This document shows positions 27,277-36,170 of a stretch of DNA of 64,000 nucleotides, piece after piece. A program made the position numbers and the translations under genes. Every line of letters begins with the position of its first letter. Position 1 is the stretch's first letter. This DNA is from Yanghanlia sp047501535 (GTDB taxonomy: Bacteria > Pseudomonadota > Gammaproteobacteria > Burkholderiales > Burkholderiaceae_B): the NCBI RefSeq assembly GCF_047501535.1, contig NZ_JAZDRJ010000009.1, positions 62,001 to 126,000 on the forward strand, given 5' to 3'. The notes under the pieces are model-generated. The model was not told the origin of the DNA. It did not search any database and saw nothing but the letters and a program-made list of their open reading frames with translations.

Positions 27277-27548
27277 GTGCGCCCAGGATGGGCGCACTCC
27301 TGGACGTGCAAGTCCTCCCGTAAGTTGATCACAGCGAACGAAGTGAAGCACAACTGCCTGAGGGTGACCGAACGTGGGAAGGAAGCGTGGAGCATAAGCT
27401 GCGAGCCGATGGCCAAGAACCGGATAGAAGGCACTGCCGAGCAGAGCGAGCGGGCAAAACACCGTGAAGCTCTCGTGATCAAGGCGCGGTGGTGTAGATC
27501 CGGCGGTCGAGCAGTGAAACTGTAAGGGGAAACCCTTGTCGCCCGACT
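27277..27548 (+). mobile_element. Group II intron 5' fragment, no ORF (remnant)
   Basis: The sequence begins with GTGCGCCC, fits the GTGYG 5' end of group II introns, and at once forms an 8-bp hairpin with GGGCGCAC (27290-27297). GTGCAAGTCCTCC, GAGGGTGACCGAACG and AAGGGGAAACCCTT follow, which I recognise as the domain I pattern of bacterial introns. No reverse transcriptase ORF is present, and no domain V hairpin is recognisable before the fliR stop at 27549. Insertion right behind a terminator is typical of class C introns. The 3' truncation must be a deletion, since failed retrohoming would lose the 5' end. The class and the exact 3' limit are uncertain. Confidence 0.72.
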
Positions 27549-28337
27549 TTACTGGCCGGCCAGGGCTTGGATCAACTGCCCCATTGTGTCGTAGCCTTCT
27601 TGGAACAGTCTTTCCAGGAAGGGGCTGATCTGGGGGAGTACCACGGTGAGAATGGTCAGACCCACTGTCAGGCTGATAGGGAAGCCAACAGCAAACACGG
27701 ACAATTGCTGGGCAGTGCGGTTCAGAATGCCCAACGACAGGTTGATGGTCAGCAATACGACCATCACGGGCAGGGCGAGCAGCAGGCCGGAAACCACGAT
27801 TTGCCTGCTCCATTCCATTAGTACCCCCCAGCCGTTGACATCAAGTTCGGTAATGGTAATGGGCAGCACTTCAAATGTACGAACCAGGCCGCCTATCATT
27901 AGCAGATGGCCGTTCATGGTCAGAAAGGTCAGCAGGGCGACGGTGTTCAGAATTCGTGCCAGTACCGCTGTGTTGCTGCCCGTGGCGGGGTCAAAGAACG
28001 AGGCGAAAGCCAGACCCATTTGCAAGCCGACAAATTCGCCGGCGGTCTGGACGGCGGCGAAAATGATACGCATGGTGAGCCCGAGCGCAAGGCCAATCAG
28101 AATCTGCTGGCCAAGAATCCATAATGCACTCCACGAGGCAGTGGAAAGCGACGGCATGGGCCCAAGAGTTGGCGCCACAATTAAGGTCAGCATGACCGAC
28201 AGGCCCACCTTTACCCGGGCGGGAATGGCGGATTCGCTCAGCAGCGGGGCAGAGCCCACCATGGCGGCAATGCGGGCAAACGGCCAGATAAAGAGATTGA
28301 TCCAGGCGTAAAGCTGGTCGATGGTGACGGAAATCAC
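27549..28337 (-). CDS. fliR: Flagellar export gate protein FliR
   Basis: FliR is a core subunit of the FliPQR export gate in the inner membrane. The 262-residue protein has about six membrane helices, with the conserved FARIAAMVGSAPLLSESAIPARVKVGLSVMLT near the N-terminus. Normal length. It is last in the leftward fliLMNOPQR operon, 6 bases after fliQ. Downstream of its stop is the intron remnant, so its native terminator appears to be displaced or shared. Confidence 0.95.
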   Translation of the reverse strand: MISVTIDQLYAWINLFIWPFARIAAMVGSAPLLSESAIPARVKVGLSVMLTLIVAPTLGPMPSLSTASWSALWILGQQILIGLALGLTMRIIFAAVQTAGEFVGLQMGLAFASFFDPATGSNTAVLARILNTVALLTFLTMNGHLLMIGGLVRTFEVLPITITELDVNGWGVLMEWSRQIVVSGLLLALPVMVVLLTINLSLGILNRTAQQLSVFAVGFPISLTVGLTILTVVLPQISPFLERLFQEGYDTMGQLIQALAGQ

Positions 28338-28343
28338 GCGGGC

Positions 28344-28613
28344 TTACTGAACCAGTTGTGGAATCATCCCTATCAGTGACTGAATATAGTCCACCATAGT
28401 GGTGATCAGCCACGGCCCTAAAAGTGCCAGCGCAGCCCCGCCGGCCAGCAGTTTGGGTACGAAGGCCAGTGTCATTTCGTTGATCTGGGTGGCCGCCTGA
28501 AAAATACTGATGACCAGGCCGACGATGAGAACGGAAAGCAGCAGGGGGGCGGCCATCTTCAACGCTACCAGCATGGCCTGGTAGATCAGGGACATGACAG
28601 TCATGGAGGTCAT
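28344..28613 (-). CDS. fliQ: Flagellar export gate protein FliQ
   Basis: FliQ is a small two-helix gate subunit that wraps the FliP-FliR channel. At 89 residues it has the family size, with membrane helices at about 15-40 and 50-75 and the typical LLLSVLIVGLVISIFQAATQINEMTLAFVPK between them. It is placed between fliP and fliR with short gaps of 9 and 6 bases. Confidence 0.95.
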   Translation of the reverse strand: MTSMTVMSLIYQAMLVALKMAAPLLLSVLIVGLVISIFQAATQINEMTLAFVPKLLAGGAALALLGPWLITTMVDYIQSLIGMIPQLVQ

Positions 28614-28622
28614 GGAGGTCTC

Positions 28623-29372
28623 CTAAAGATAGAAGCTGCGAGCCAGTGAGCCCAGCAGCAGGTGCCACCCATCAGCCAACACGAACAACATCAATTTGAA
28701 GGGCAGGGAAATCGTGACGGGAGGCACCATCATCATACCCAAGGACATCAGTACGCTGGCAACAACCAAGTCGATGATGAGAAAGGGAATGAAAATGGTA
28801 AAGCCGATCTGGAAAGCAGTTTTGAGTTCGCTGGTTACGAAAGCGGGGATGAGCACCCGTAAAGGTACCTCGTCGGGCGAGGCGAGGGCGGGGAGTTCTG
28901 CCATATTGGCAAACATCAGCAAGTCAGCTTCGCGGGTTTGCTCAAGCATAAACGTACGCATGGGCCCGCTGCCCAGTTCCAAGGCTTGTTGGAAGTTGAT
29001 GCTGCCGTCGCTCAAGGGCCGGTAGGCGATGTCATAGACCTGATCGAACACCGGCGACATGGCATAAAAAGTCAGGAATAGGGCCAGCCCAATAAGTACG
29101 GAGTTGGGCGGCGATGTATTGGTGCCCATGGCGGTGCGCAGCAGGCTCAGCACGATGATGATGCGCGTGAAGCCCGTCATCATCAACAGCATGGCGGGCA
29201 AGAAAGACAGCGTGGTCATCAGGACCAGCGTCTCGACATTGAAAGACCATGTCTGGCCGCCGTCTGGGCCGGGCGTGGAGGTCAGGGCGGGAAAAGTCGC
29301 TTGCGCCGTTGCAAGCCCGGGCAGGACAAGAAGCAGCGCCAGTAGAAAACCGGGGAAAAGCAGGCGATTCAT
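28623..29372 (-). CDS. fliP: Flagellar export gate protein FliP
   Basis: FliP forms the pentameric core of the export channel. The 249-residue precursor starts with a cleavable signal peptide (about residues 1-24, ending in LATAQ), as in E. coli FliP. Four membrane helices follow, with conserved LLMMTGFTRIIIVLSLLRTAMGT and PPNSVLIGLALFLTFYAMSPV blocks and the C-terminal LPFKLMLFVLADGWHLLLGSL. Length is normal. It begins 7 bases after fliO. Confidence 0.96.
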   Translation of the reverse strand: MNRLLFPGFLLALLLVLPGLATAQATFPALTSTPGPDGGQTWSFNVETLVLMTTLSFLPAMLLMMTGFTRIIIVLSLLRTAMGTNTSPPNSVLIGLALFLTFYAMSPVFDQVYDIAYRPLSDGSINFQQALELGSGPMRTFMLEQTREADLLMFANMAELPALASPDEVPLRVLIPAFVTSELKTAFQIGFTIFIPFLIIDLVVASVLMSLGMMMVPPVTISLPFKLMLFVLADGWHLLLGSLARSFYL

Positions 29373-29379
29373 GTTGGGG

Positions 29380-29718
29380 TCAGCGCCGTTTCAGCGCGCG
29401 GGCGAGGGCGGCGGTAAAGCCAGGCGAGGGGCTGGAAGGGCCTGTGGTCGGGTCGGTCTCTGTTGCGCCGGGCGGCAGTGTATGCAGCAAGTTGATCTGC
29501 TGGCTGGTTACGCCCAGCACCAGGCGGGCGTCCTCGACCTCGACGATAGCGACCCAGGCGCGATTGCCCAGGCTGTGCGAGGCAAGCAGCCGCAGCGTTT
29601 GGTTACCTCCGCCGCTACGCCCCAGCCCGCTGCGACGTACTGCCCATGCGCCTGCCAGTATCACCATAAGGATGAATACTAGTGTGACGATGACGCGCAG
29701 TACGTCGGCTTCGCTCAT
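29380..29718 (-). CDS. fliO: Flagellar export assembly protein FliO
   Basis: FliO helps assemble the FliP ring. The 112-residue product has one membrane helix (about 8-28), a short basic-Gly stretch, and the FliO domain with LRLLASHSLGNRAWVAIVEVEDARLVLGVTSQQINLLHTL. This protein family is poorly conserved, but the context between fliN (3 bases) and fliP (7 bases) makes the call safe. Confidence 0.88.
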   Translation of the reverse strand: MSEADVLRVIVTLVFILMVILAGAWAVRRSGLGRSGGGNQTLRLLASHSLGNRAWVAIVEVEDARLVLGVTSQQINLLHTLPPGATETDPTTGPSSPSPGFTAALARALKRR

Positions 29719-29721
29719 GGT

Positions 29722-30288
29722 TTAACGCCGGTTGCGCAGGCGGTTGATGCGATCTGCGGGCGTGATGATGTCGGTGACCCGGATGCCGTATTTTTCGTCC
29801 ACGACCACGACTTCGCCCTGAGCGATGAGATAGCCGTTAACGAAGATATCCATGGGTTCGCCCGCCAAGCCGTCAAGCTCGACTACAGAGCCCTGGCCCA
29901 GTTGCAGGATGTTGCGGATGGTCAGCCGGGTGCGGCCCAGTTCCACCGAAAGCTGGACGGGAATGTCCATAATCATTTCGATGTCGCTGTCGGTATCAGC
30001 CGGAGTATCCACCAGCGGTTTGAAGAGGTCCTTGGCTGCGGATGTGGCAGTCGCTTCGACCGTAGCTTCTTCCTTTGCAGGTGATTCTGCACTGGTGGCC
30101 GCCTGTTGAGCCGTTTCGGCTGCGGTTTGTTCAGCCAGGGCTGCAGCCCAATCGTCTGCAGCCTCGGCCAGGCCTTCAGCCTGGTTCGACTGATGCGTGC
30201 CCGCGGCCTGTTCGGCCATCGCCGCTGCCCAGTCGATTTCGTCGTCGGAAGCGTCGTCCTTGGATGGGTCTTGGGTGGGATCAGTCAT
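29722..30288 (-). CDS. fliN: Flagellar motor switch protein FliN
   Basis: FliN forms the lower part of the C ring. The C-terminal SpoA domain (about residues 105-185: IPVQLSVELGRTRLTIRNILQLGQGSVVELD, then EPMDIFVNGYLIAQGEVVVVDEKYGIRVTDII) is standard. The first 100 residues are Ala/Glu/Asp-rich with repeated WAAAMAEQ/WAALAEQ words. This makes the protein 188 residues where E. coli FliN has 137. It overlaps fliM by 8 bases. Confidence 0.94.
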   Translation of the reverse strand: MTDPTQDPSKDDASDDEIDWAAAMAEQAAGTHQSNQAEGLAEAADDWAAALAEQTAAETAQQAATSAESPAKEEATVEATATSAAKDLFKPLVDTPADTDSDIEMIMDIPVQLSVELGRTRLTIRNILQLGQGSVVELDGLAGEPMDIFVNGYLIAQGEVVVVDEKYGIRVTDIITPADRINRLRNRR

Positions 30289-31294
30289 TTTTTTCTTTAC
30301 GTACAGTCGTATAGGGTTGAGACAAGGTCAGCATCTTCTGCACCCGTATCGCCATTTTTCCATTGTAGGTGCCGTAATTGCCTTCAAGCACGGGCACACC
30401 GCCTACGTGGGCGGTGACAGTTTCAGGAATGTCGATAGGCAGAAGGTCATTGACTTGCAGGCGCATGAGTTCGCCCACGGTCATGTTGATTTGCGCAAAC
30501 TCAGCGGCCAGTTGCACTTCGGCTGCCCGCACTTCGCGTGATAGTTGCTGGGTCCAGCGTTGGTCGATTTCATTGGCGCCGCCTTCTTGGAGAGGGCGAG
30601 TCAAAAGATCGCGCAGCGGCTCAATCATGGAATAGGGCAGGCAAATGTTCAACTGCCCGCCGGCTGCACCCAGTTCAATCTGGAAGGTGGAGACCACCAC
30701 GATTTCGTTGCCGCTGCTGATGCTGGCGAATTTGGTGTGCATTTCCGAACGAATATATTCCGTTTCGATCGGATAGACGTTTTCCCAAGCCGAACAATAG
30801 CTTTCCAGGGTGATTTCCAGCAGACGGCCGATAATGCGCTGTTCTGTAGTGGTGAAATCACGCCCTTCGACGCGCGTGTTGTAGCGGCCGTGCCCGCCGA
30901 ACATGCTGTCGATTACCAGAAACACAAGATTGGGATCGAAGGTGAATAGCGACGCGCCCCGCAAAGGCTTGAGGGCCACCATATTGAGGTTGCTGGGCAC
31001 CGGCAGGTTACGTTCGAAATCCGTGTACTTCATGATACGCAGGTTGCCGACCGTGATATCGGCATTGCGTCGCATAAAGCTAAGCATGGCCCCGCGCAGG
31101 CGCCGCGCGAAACGCTCGTTGATGAGTTCGAGCGTCTGCATGCGGTGACGCACGACACGGTCAGGCGAGCTGAGGTCGTAGGCCCGGACACCCGAGGCGT
31201 CGGCCTCTTTCTGTTCAGGGGTTTCGCTTTCGCCTGTGACACCAGCCAGCAGGGCGTCGACTTCGTCTTGCGAAAGAAGGCTTTGGTAGGACAT
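30281..31294 (-). CDS. fliM: Flagellar motor switch protein FliM
   Basis: FliM links FliG to FliN and binds CheY-phosphate. The 337-residue protein has the N-terminal CheY-binding peptide (SYQSLLSQDEVDALLAGV), the middle CheC-like domain (PVPSNLNMVALKPLRGASLFTFDP) and a C-terminal SpoA domain. Normal length. The ATG shares one base with the fliL stop, and the 3' end overlaps fliN. Confidence 0.96.
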   Translation of the reverse strand: MSYQSLLSQDEVDALLAGVTGESETPEQKEADASGVRAYDLSSPDRVVRHRMQTLELINERFARRLRGAMLSFMRRNADITVGNLRIMKYTDFERNLPVPSNLNMVALKPLRGASLFTFDPNLVFLVIDSMFGGHGRYNTRVEGRDFTTTEQRIIGRLLEITLESYCSAWENVYPIETEYIRSEMHTKFASISSGNEIVVVSTFQIELGAAGGQLNICLPYSMIEPLRDLLTRPLQEGGANEIDQRWTQQLSREVRAAEVQLAAEFAQINMTVGELMRLQVNDLLPIDIPETVTAHVGGVPVLEGNYGTYNGKMAIRVQKMLTLSQPYTTVRKEKND

Positions 31295-31806
31295 TACTGC
31301 ACCACAAAGGCCGTAAACAGGACGGCGGAAATTTCCGGGCCGCGTGGCTGCGGTAGATAAGGGCGTTGCAGCAACTGGGTGAGATCTTGTACCAGCTTTT
31401 CTCGACCTTCGGGCGTCTGGATGTAACTGGGGTTCTGCACCGAGAGCAGGCGCAGTACGCGATCACGAACTTCAGGCATGTATTCAGTCACCATGGTGCG
31501 CGAGTGCTCGTCGACCAGGCGCAGAGTGATGGCCAAGTAGAGAATGCGTGTCGTGCGTTCGTCGTGCAGGGTGACAGTAAACGGCTCCAAAGACGCGAAA
31601 ATGGGGGCGGGTAAAGGCGCGATGGGAGCTCGCGTTTCGACTGATCCGTCTGCCATGACGGGCCCGAGAACGCCGGATTTCTGCAGGAAGAAATAAGTGC
31701 CCGCCACACTGGCGCCCGTGATCAGAACGACGAGCAGCAGCCCGAGAATCAGTTTTCCCAGCTTGTTAGAGCCCGAGCCGGAGGATTTTTTTATTGCGGT
31801 TGCCAT
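31294..31806 (-). CDS. fliL: Flagellar basal-body protein FliL
   Basis: FliL is a single-pass inner-membrane protein that supports the stator near the motor. The 170-residue protein has a Ser/Lys-rich cytoplasmic start, one membrane helix (about 18-40) and a periplasmic domain with FTVTLHDERTTRILYLAITLRLVDE and LLSVQNPSYIQTPEGREKLVQDL. It is first in the fliLMNOPQR block. The 132-base gap to fliK could hold a promoter, but I found no sigma-28 site there. Confidence 0.93.
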   Translation of the reverse strand: MATAIKKSSGSGSNKLGKLILGLLLVVLITGASVAGTYFFLQKSGVLGPVMADGSVETRAPIAPLPAPIFASLEPFTVTLHDERTTRILYLAITLRLVDEHSRTMVTEYMPEVRDRVLRLLSVQNPSYIQTPEGREKLVQDLTQLLQRPYLPQPRGPEISAVLFTAFVVQ

Positions 31807-31938
31807 CGTAAATGCTGAGTTTGTTACGCGAAAGGAAGCCGATTAATTTCAAGTGTGACATTGTGCATCAAGTCAGACTTGAATAGTGGGAAAACGATCA
31901 ACTGATAGCTTGTTAAGCCCAGAGGACACTGCATGTTG

Positions 31939-33447
31939 CTAAACAAAGGTATCAACCAGGGCGTTCGGGTTGGAGGGCCGGGCCGGAGTATCGCCAGTGC
32001 CGGCAATACCTCCCGCAGCCTCAGCGCTGCCAGAAGCCTGGGCATGTTGGTGGCCTGCCGGGGTCTGGTCTTGGGAGGCCTGGCCGGACGCGTGTTGATC
32101 GTTGACGTTTGCCTGCCCCAGAGAAATACCTGCTTGTTCAAGCATGTGCTGCAATTGCGGCAGCGCATTTTCTACGGTCTGCCGCACCAATGCGTGAGGC
32201 GAACTGAAAACGGCATGCGCCACGTTATCGTTAAGGTTGATGGTGATGCGCAGCGGGCCGAGTTCTGGCGGGTCGAGACGCAATTCTGCGACTTTACCCA
32301 GGTTGTTGGGGGCTTGCGCAATACTGATGAATTGGCGGCCAAGTTCGGCGGGCCATTGCGGGCTGCCAAGCGGGGCACGGATTCCTGCTCCCGGCATGGT
32401 TACGGTGGGAGCCTGGCCCGGCTGCATGCCGACAGGCATCATCAAACCGACGGGTACGGACGCAGGTGACAGGGGGGCGGCGCCCGGCACGGTGGTACTG
32501 GCGACGATAGGCAATGCCGTGCCGGACGTATCGCGCGCCGCAGCAACCATGGCAGTGAACTCTTGTAGTGATAGCGCAGCAGCGCCCGCATTGACGGTAT
32601 CGGTAGCGGGGGGCTGAACGTGGGCAGCGACAAGGTTTGCCGCCGACGGCGTGGTCGCTATGGCTGCTTTAGACGGTGCGGCACTTGCGCCATTAAAAAT
32701 TTGGGCTACCGCGGCCTGAACCGGCGTGGCGGGCAGGGCGGTTGCTGCGGGTTGAGTGCCGGCGGCAACGCGGGGCAGCGCATCGGTGGCGTCGGGCAGG
32801 ATGTTGGTTTCGGCCTCAAAGCCTGCCAGGGGGATACTGCCGGGGGCAAGCGCAACCTTTTCGGGGGCCGCGAGGCCAGGCATCTGGGCTTGAGGTGCCG
32901 AGTGTTCGCTGCTGCCTTGCAGTAGAGGGGCAACGGCGGGATTCTGCATTGCTTGAAGCGCATGGGCACCCGAAAGCCCCGCTTCGGCTGCAGCCTGGGC
33001 CAACTGCCCGCTTTCCTGGGTGGCGTTGGGCTGGTCGGCTACCTGCAGGGATGCGTGGCCGCCGGAATTGGAGCCGGAGACCGGGGTGTCGGCAGCTTCG
33101 AGTGCACCTGCTTGGGCGCTGCCGCTTGTGGGCTGCTGCGGAGACGCCGAAGTGTTTTCATGCCTTACGGTAGCAGTCGCATTGAAGGAAGCGGAATTGC
33201 CGGCATGGCTGGTTTGGTTGCGAGCCTCGGGGCGTTCTGGTGCCTGATTCGAGCGCTGCGGTGTGTGGGCCGTGCGACTGACATTGTTTTGCGAAGGGCG
33301 CTGAGACGCGGCAATGGGGCTGCGTTTTTCGCCTAGCAGCCGTGAAAAATCCAGACCATGAGCGGAATCGACCGACTGGCGCAGCTTGGCGGGCTCTGCG
33401 CTACCGGTGGGACTGGAAAGAATGCTGATGAGCGTGGGCGTATTCAT
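31939..33447 (-). CDS. fliK: Hook-length control protein FliK
   Basis: FliK measures hook length and triggers the FlhB switch. The 502-residue protein has a long Ala/Pro/Gln/Ser-rich disordered first part, as expected for the ruler, and a C-terminal Flg_hook domain (about 385-460: VAELRLDPPELGPLRITINLNDNVAHAVFSSPHALVRQTVENALPQL). It is last in the fliFGHIJK series, 10 bases after fliJ. A second protein with a Flg_hook domain is coded at 40000-41373. Confidence 0.93.
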   Translation of the reverse strand: MNTPTLISILSSPTGSAEPAKLRQSVDSAHGLDFSRLLGEKRSPIAASQRPSQNNVSRTAHTPQRSNQAPERPEARNQTSHAGNSASFNATATVRHENTSASPQQPTSGSAQAGALEAADTPVSGSNSGGHASLQVADQPNATQESGQLAQAAAEAGLSGAHALQAMQNPAVAPLLQGSSEHSAPQAQMPGLAAPEKVALAPGSIPLAGFEAETNILPDATDALPRVAAGTQPAATALPATPVQAAVAQIFNGASAAPSKAAIATTPSAANLVAAHVQPPATDTVNAGAAALSLQEFTAMVAAARDTSGTALPIVASTTVPGAAPLSPASVPVGLMMPVGMQPGQAPTVTMPGAGIRAPLGSPQWPAELGRQFISIAQAPNNLGKVAELRLDPPELGPLRITINLNDNVAHAVFSSPHALVRQTVENALPQLQHMLEQAGISLGQANVNDQHASGQASQDQTPAGHQHAQASGSAEAAGGIAGTGDTPARPSNPNALVDTFV

Positions 33448-33457
33448 TCAGGGCCTG

Positions 33458-33907
33458 TCAATGTTTGCCGTTATCGCGGCGATAAAGATTGGCGGCAATT
33501 TCGTCGTTGGCGAGCTGTTCCCGCCTAGCGTTGCGCAAAACCTGTTGCTGCCGCTGGCGTGTCTGCAGGGCCTCGTAGGCACCGAGCCGCTGCTTTTCAG
33601 CCTGCCATTGCCGGCGACCGGCTGTCAGTTGCGACTCGGAATGCGCGACTATATTATTTTGCTGCACAATCGCCTCATCCAATGTGTTGAGGAAACGGCG
33701 AAAATTCAGGTAGTTCGAGGCGGTTACACCGACTTCGGTGCTTTGCAGCAAGCGCTGGGCGTAATCGAGTCGGTAATTATGCAGCATATCAAGTTGCTGC
33801 TGTGCTTTGTCGCGTTCGCTGGCGGCTTTCTGCAGAACTTTAGCGGCTTCGTCTACCGCCTCGCTGGTGACGTCGATAAGCAGGTCAAAAGAAGGCTTTT
33901 TCGGCAT
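33458..33907 (-). CDS. fliJ: Flagellar export chaperone FliJ
   Basis: FliJ is a coiled-coil stalk protein that sits in the FliI ATPase ring and engages FlhA. The 149-residue product is almost wholly helical (DEAAKVLQKAASERDKAQQQLDMLHNYRLDYAQRLL through the RRQWQAEKQRLGAYEALQTRQ block). Length is typical. It is 14 bases after fliI. Confidence 0.93.
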   Translation of the reverse strand: MPKKPSFDLLIDVTSEAVDEAAKVLQKAASERDKAQQQLDMLHNYRLDYAQRLLQSTEVGVTASNYLNFRRFLNTLDEAIVQQNNIVAHSESQLTAGRRQWQAEKQRLGAYEALQTRQRQQQVLRNARREQLANDEIAANLYRRDNGKH

Positions 33908-33921
33908 ATCAGCAGGCTACC

Positions 33922-35412
33922 TCATCTTGGCAAATCGTGCAGGCCCTGGCCTGCAAGGTTGCGTTTTCGGGAAGACTGAAATAGGTTTTCCAGGTGTTCG
34001 ACGGCTTCTTCATAGCCGACACGCTCATGCATGCCCTGCTGGAGGAAAGCTTCCAGCTGAGGGTGGCGGGCAATAGCTTCGTCGATTTGCGGGTCGTTAC
34101 CCGCCGTGTAAGCCCCTATGGCGATGAGGTCGCGGTTGCGTTGGTAACGCGACATCATTTGTTTGAAGCGATGTACCAGCGCGATATGTTCCGTTGTAAC
34201 TATCGACGACATCACACGAGAAATCGAGGCCTCGATATCAATGGCAGGGTAATGGCCGGATTCCGCCAGGGTGCGCGACAGCACAATATGTCCGTCGAGA
34301 ATCGCCCGCGCGGCATCGGCAATCGGGTCTTGCTGGTCGTCGCCTTCGGTAAGTACGGTGTAGAAGGCAGTAATTGAGCCTGCCGGCTTGTCGCCCATCG
34401 GCGCGCCGTTGCCGGCTCGTTCAACCAGGGCGGGCAGCTTGGCAAAGACAGAGGGCGGGTACCCTTTGGTTGCCGGCGGCTCGCCGATTGCCAGCGCGAT
34501 TTCGCGCTGAGCCATGGCGTAGCGGGTCAGGGAGTCCATGATAAGCAGCACATGCTTGCCTTGTTCGCGAAAGTGCTCGGCCAGGCGTGTGGCATAGACG
34601 GAAGCCTGTAAGCGCAGCAGCGGTGAGACATCGGCGGGGGCGGCCACTACGACAGCACGCCGCAGGCCTTCCGGCCCGAGGTTGTGCTCAATGAATTCCT
34701 TGACTTCACGGCCCCGTTCGCCGATCAGGCCGACCACAATGACATCAGCAGAGGTGTAGCGAGCCATCATGCCCAGCAGCACACTCTTACCAACGCCTGA
34801 CCCGGCGAACAGCCCCATGCGCTGGCCCCGGCCCACCGTCAGCAGGGCGTTGATGGCACGCACGCCGACATCAAGTACGGTATCGACCGGCGCGCGGGCC
34901 AAGGGGTTGATGTGCTGTGCGGCCAGCGATGCGGGTTGGATGTTTTCAAATAGCCCTAGGTCGTCCAGCGGGCGCCCGGCGCCATCAAGAACGCGACCCA
35001 GCAGGCCGTCTCCCACGGGCAAATGTTGCGACAGAACTGGTGGAGGACCGGGGTTTTCGCTACGGTGGCGCGGCAGAGTCAGGCGGCTTTGTACGGAGGG
35101 CTCAATCGGCACAACGCGGGCGCCCGGTGGCAAACCGGTGATGTCTGTCTGCGGCATCAAGTAAAGCGTGTTGTCGTGAAAGCCCACGACTTCAGCATTG
35201 GCCCAATGACGCCCACCCGGCGACATTTCTATTTTGCAGGCGGCTCCAACAGCCAGCCGCAGCCCTGTGGCTTCCAGCACTAAGCCGGTGGCGCGTGTGA
35301 TACGGCCGCTGACATGCCATGATTCGACCGCTGCGACGCGCTGCTCTGCCGATTCAAGCAGGGCAGCCCAGCGCTCACCGGCGGTAATGAGGAGTTGCGG
35401 GCGATCCGACAT
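33922..35412 (-). CDS. fliI: Flagellum-specific ATPase FliI
   Basis: FliI is the ATPase of the flagellar export apparatus, related to F1-beta. The 496-residue protein has the Walker A motif GLFAGSGVGKSVLLG at about residues 199-213, Walker B LLIMDSLTRYAMAQREIALAIGEPPATKGYPPSVF, and the C-terminal helical part. It lies between fliH (11 bases) and fliJ (14 bases). It is somewhat longer than E. coli FliI (457) in the N-terminal region. Confidence 0.96.
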   Translation of the reverse strand: MSDRPQLLITAGERWAALLESAEQRVAAVESWHVSGRITRATGLVLEATGLRLAVGAACKIEMSPGGRHWANAEVVGFHDNTLYLMPQTDITGLPPGARVVPIEPSVQSRLTLPRHRSENPGPPPVLSQHLPVGDGLLGRVLDGAGRPLDDLGLFENIQPASLAAQHINPLARAPVDTVLDVGVRAINALLTVGRGQRMGLFAGSGVGKSVLLGMMARYTSADVIVVGLIGERGREVKEFIEHNLGPEGLRRAVVVAAPADVSPLLRLQASVYATRLAEHFREQGKHVLLIMDSLTRYAMAQREIALAIGEPPATKGYPPSVFAKLPALVERAGNGAPMGDKPAGSITAFYTVLTEGDDQQDPIADAARAILDGHIVLSRTLAESGHYPAIDIEASISRVMSSIVTTEHIALVHRFKQMMSRYQRNRDLIAIGAYTAGNDPQIDEAIARHPQLEAFLQQGMHERVGYEEAVEHLENLFQSSRKRNLAGQGLHDLPR

Positions 35413-35423
35413 GGCGTAAAACC

Positions 35424-36170
35424 TCAGCCTTGCGCGCCCAGCGTGGAGACAACCCGCTGCCAGCGTGTTTGCAAGGTGGCATCAATATTGCCCAAGGCCG
35501 TTTCGGCAATGCATCCGCCCCGATCTATGCTCATGTCGGGCTGCAATCGCCAACGAGTAACCGTGCCATTTTGTTGGAGGTATTCGTTAACCAGCTCAAG
35601 ATCGGCGGGATTGACACGCAGTTTCAGCATGCCTTGGTGGCTGCCGTCGACCTGGAGTACTTCGCGCACAACATTAAGAATCTGTTCGGGTTCCGCCTTT
35701 AGCGTGCTTCGCAGCACTTGCCGGGCAACGCTGACAGCCAGGTTAATGAGCGCCTGGCCCGTTTCTGCTTCGAGATTTTCGATAGCTTGGGCGCACGCGA
35801 GCGCAAGTTGCTGAATTCTCTCAGCTTCAGAACGGGCGAGCTCTATGCCTTCTGCCCGACCTTCTGCATAGCCTGCTTCCTTGCCTTCGGCTTGGCCTTG
35901 AGCCAGCCCTTCTGCATAGCCTGCTTCGTGTCCCTGTGCATGCCCGGCGGCAAACCCTTCGGCATGGCCGCGTGCCTTAGCCGCTTCGCGCAGTTTCTCG
36001 ATTTCAGCCAAGACTTCCGCAGGGTCGGGCAAGACGTCGCTAGGGGTACTAGCGTGTTCGGGCTCAATAGGCTCTTCGGCCGGGGCAGGAGAGTCGTTAT
36101 CAAGGGACTCCATTTCCCAGCGGCGCCAGTGACCGCCCGAGTCGTAGAGAGCGCCTTGTTGGTCAGACAT
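35424..36170 (-). CDS. fliH: FliI regulator FliH
   Basis: FliH binds FliI and holds it near the export gate. The 248-residue protein has an acidic N-terminal part, a central run of Gly-x-x-x-Gly-like repeats (residues about 68-105, words such as GHAQGHEAGYAEG and GQAEGKEAGYAEG), a known FliH hallmark, and a C-terminal helical domain. It overlaps fliG by 8 bases, so translation is probably coupled. Confidence 0.94.
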   Translation of the reverse strand: MSDQQGALYDSGGHWRRWEMESLDNDSPAPAEEPIEPEHASTPSDVLPDPAEVLAEIEKLREAAKARGHAEGFAAGHAQGHEAGYAEGLAQGQAEGKEAGYAEGRAEGIELARSEAERIQQLALACAQAIENLEAETGQALINLAVSVARQVLRSTLKAEPEQILNVVREVLQVDGSHQGMLKLRVNPADLELVNEYLQQNGTVTRWRLQPDMSIDRGGCIAETALGNIDATLQTRWQRVVSTLGAQG

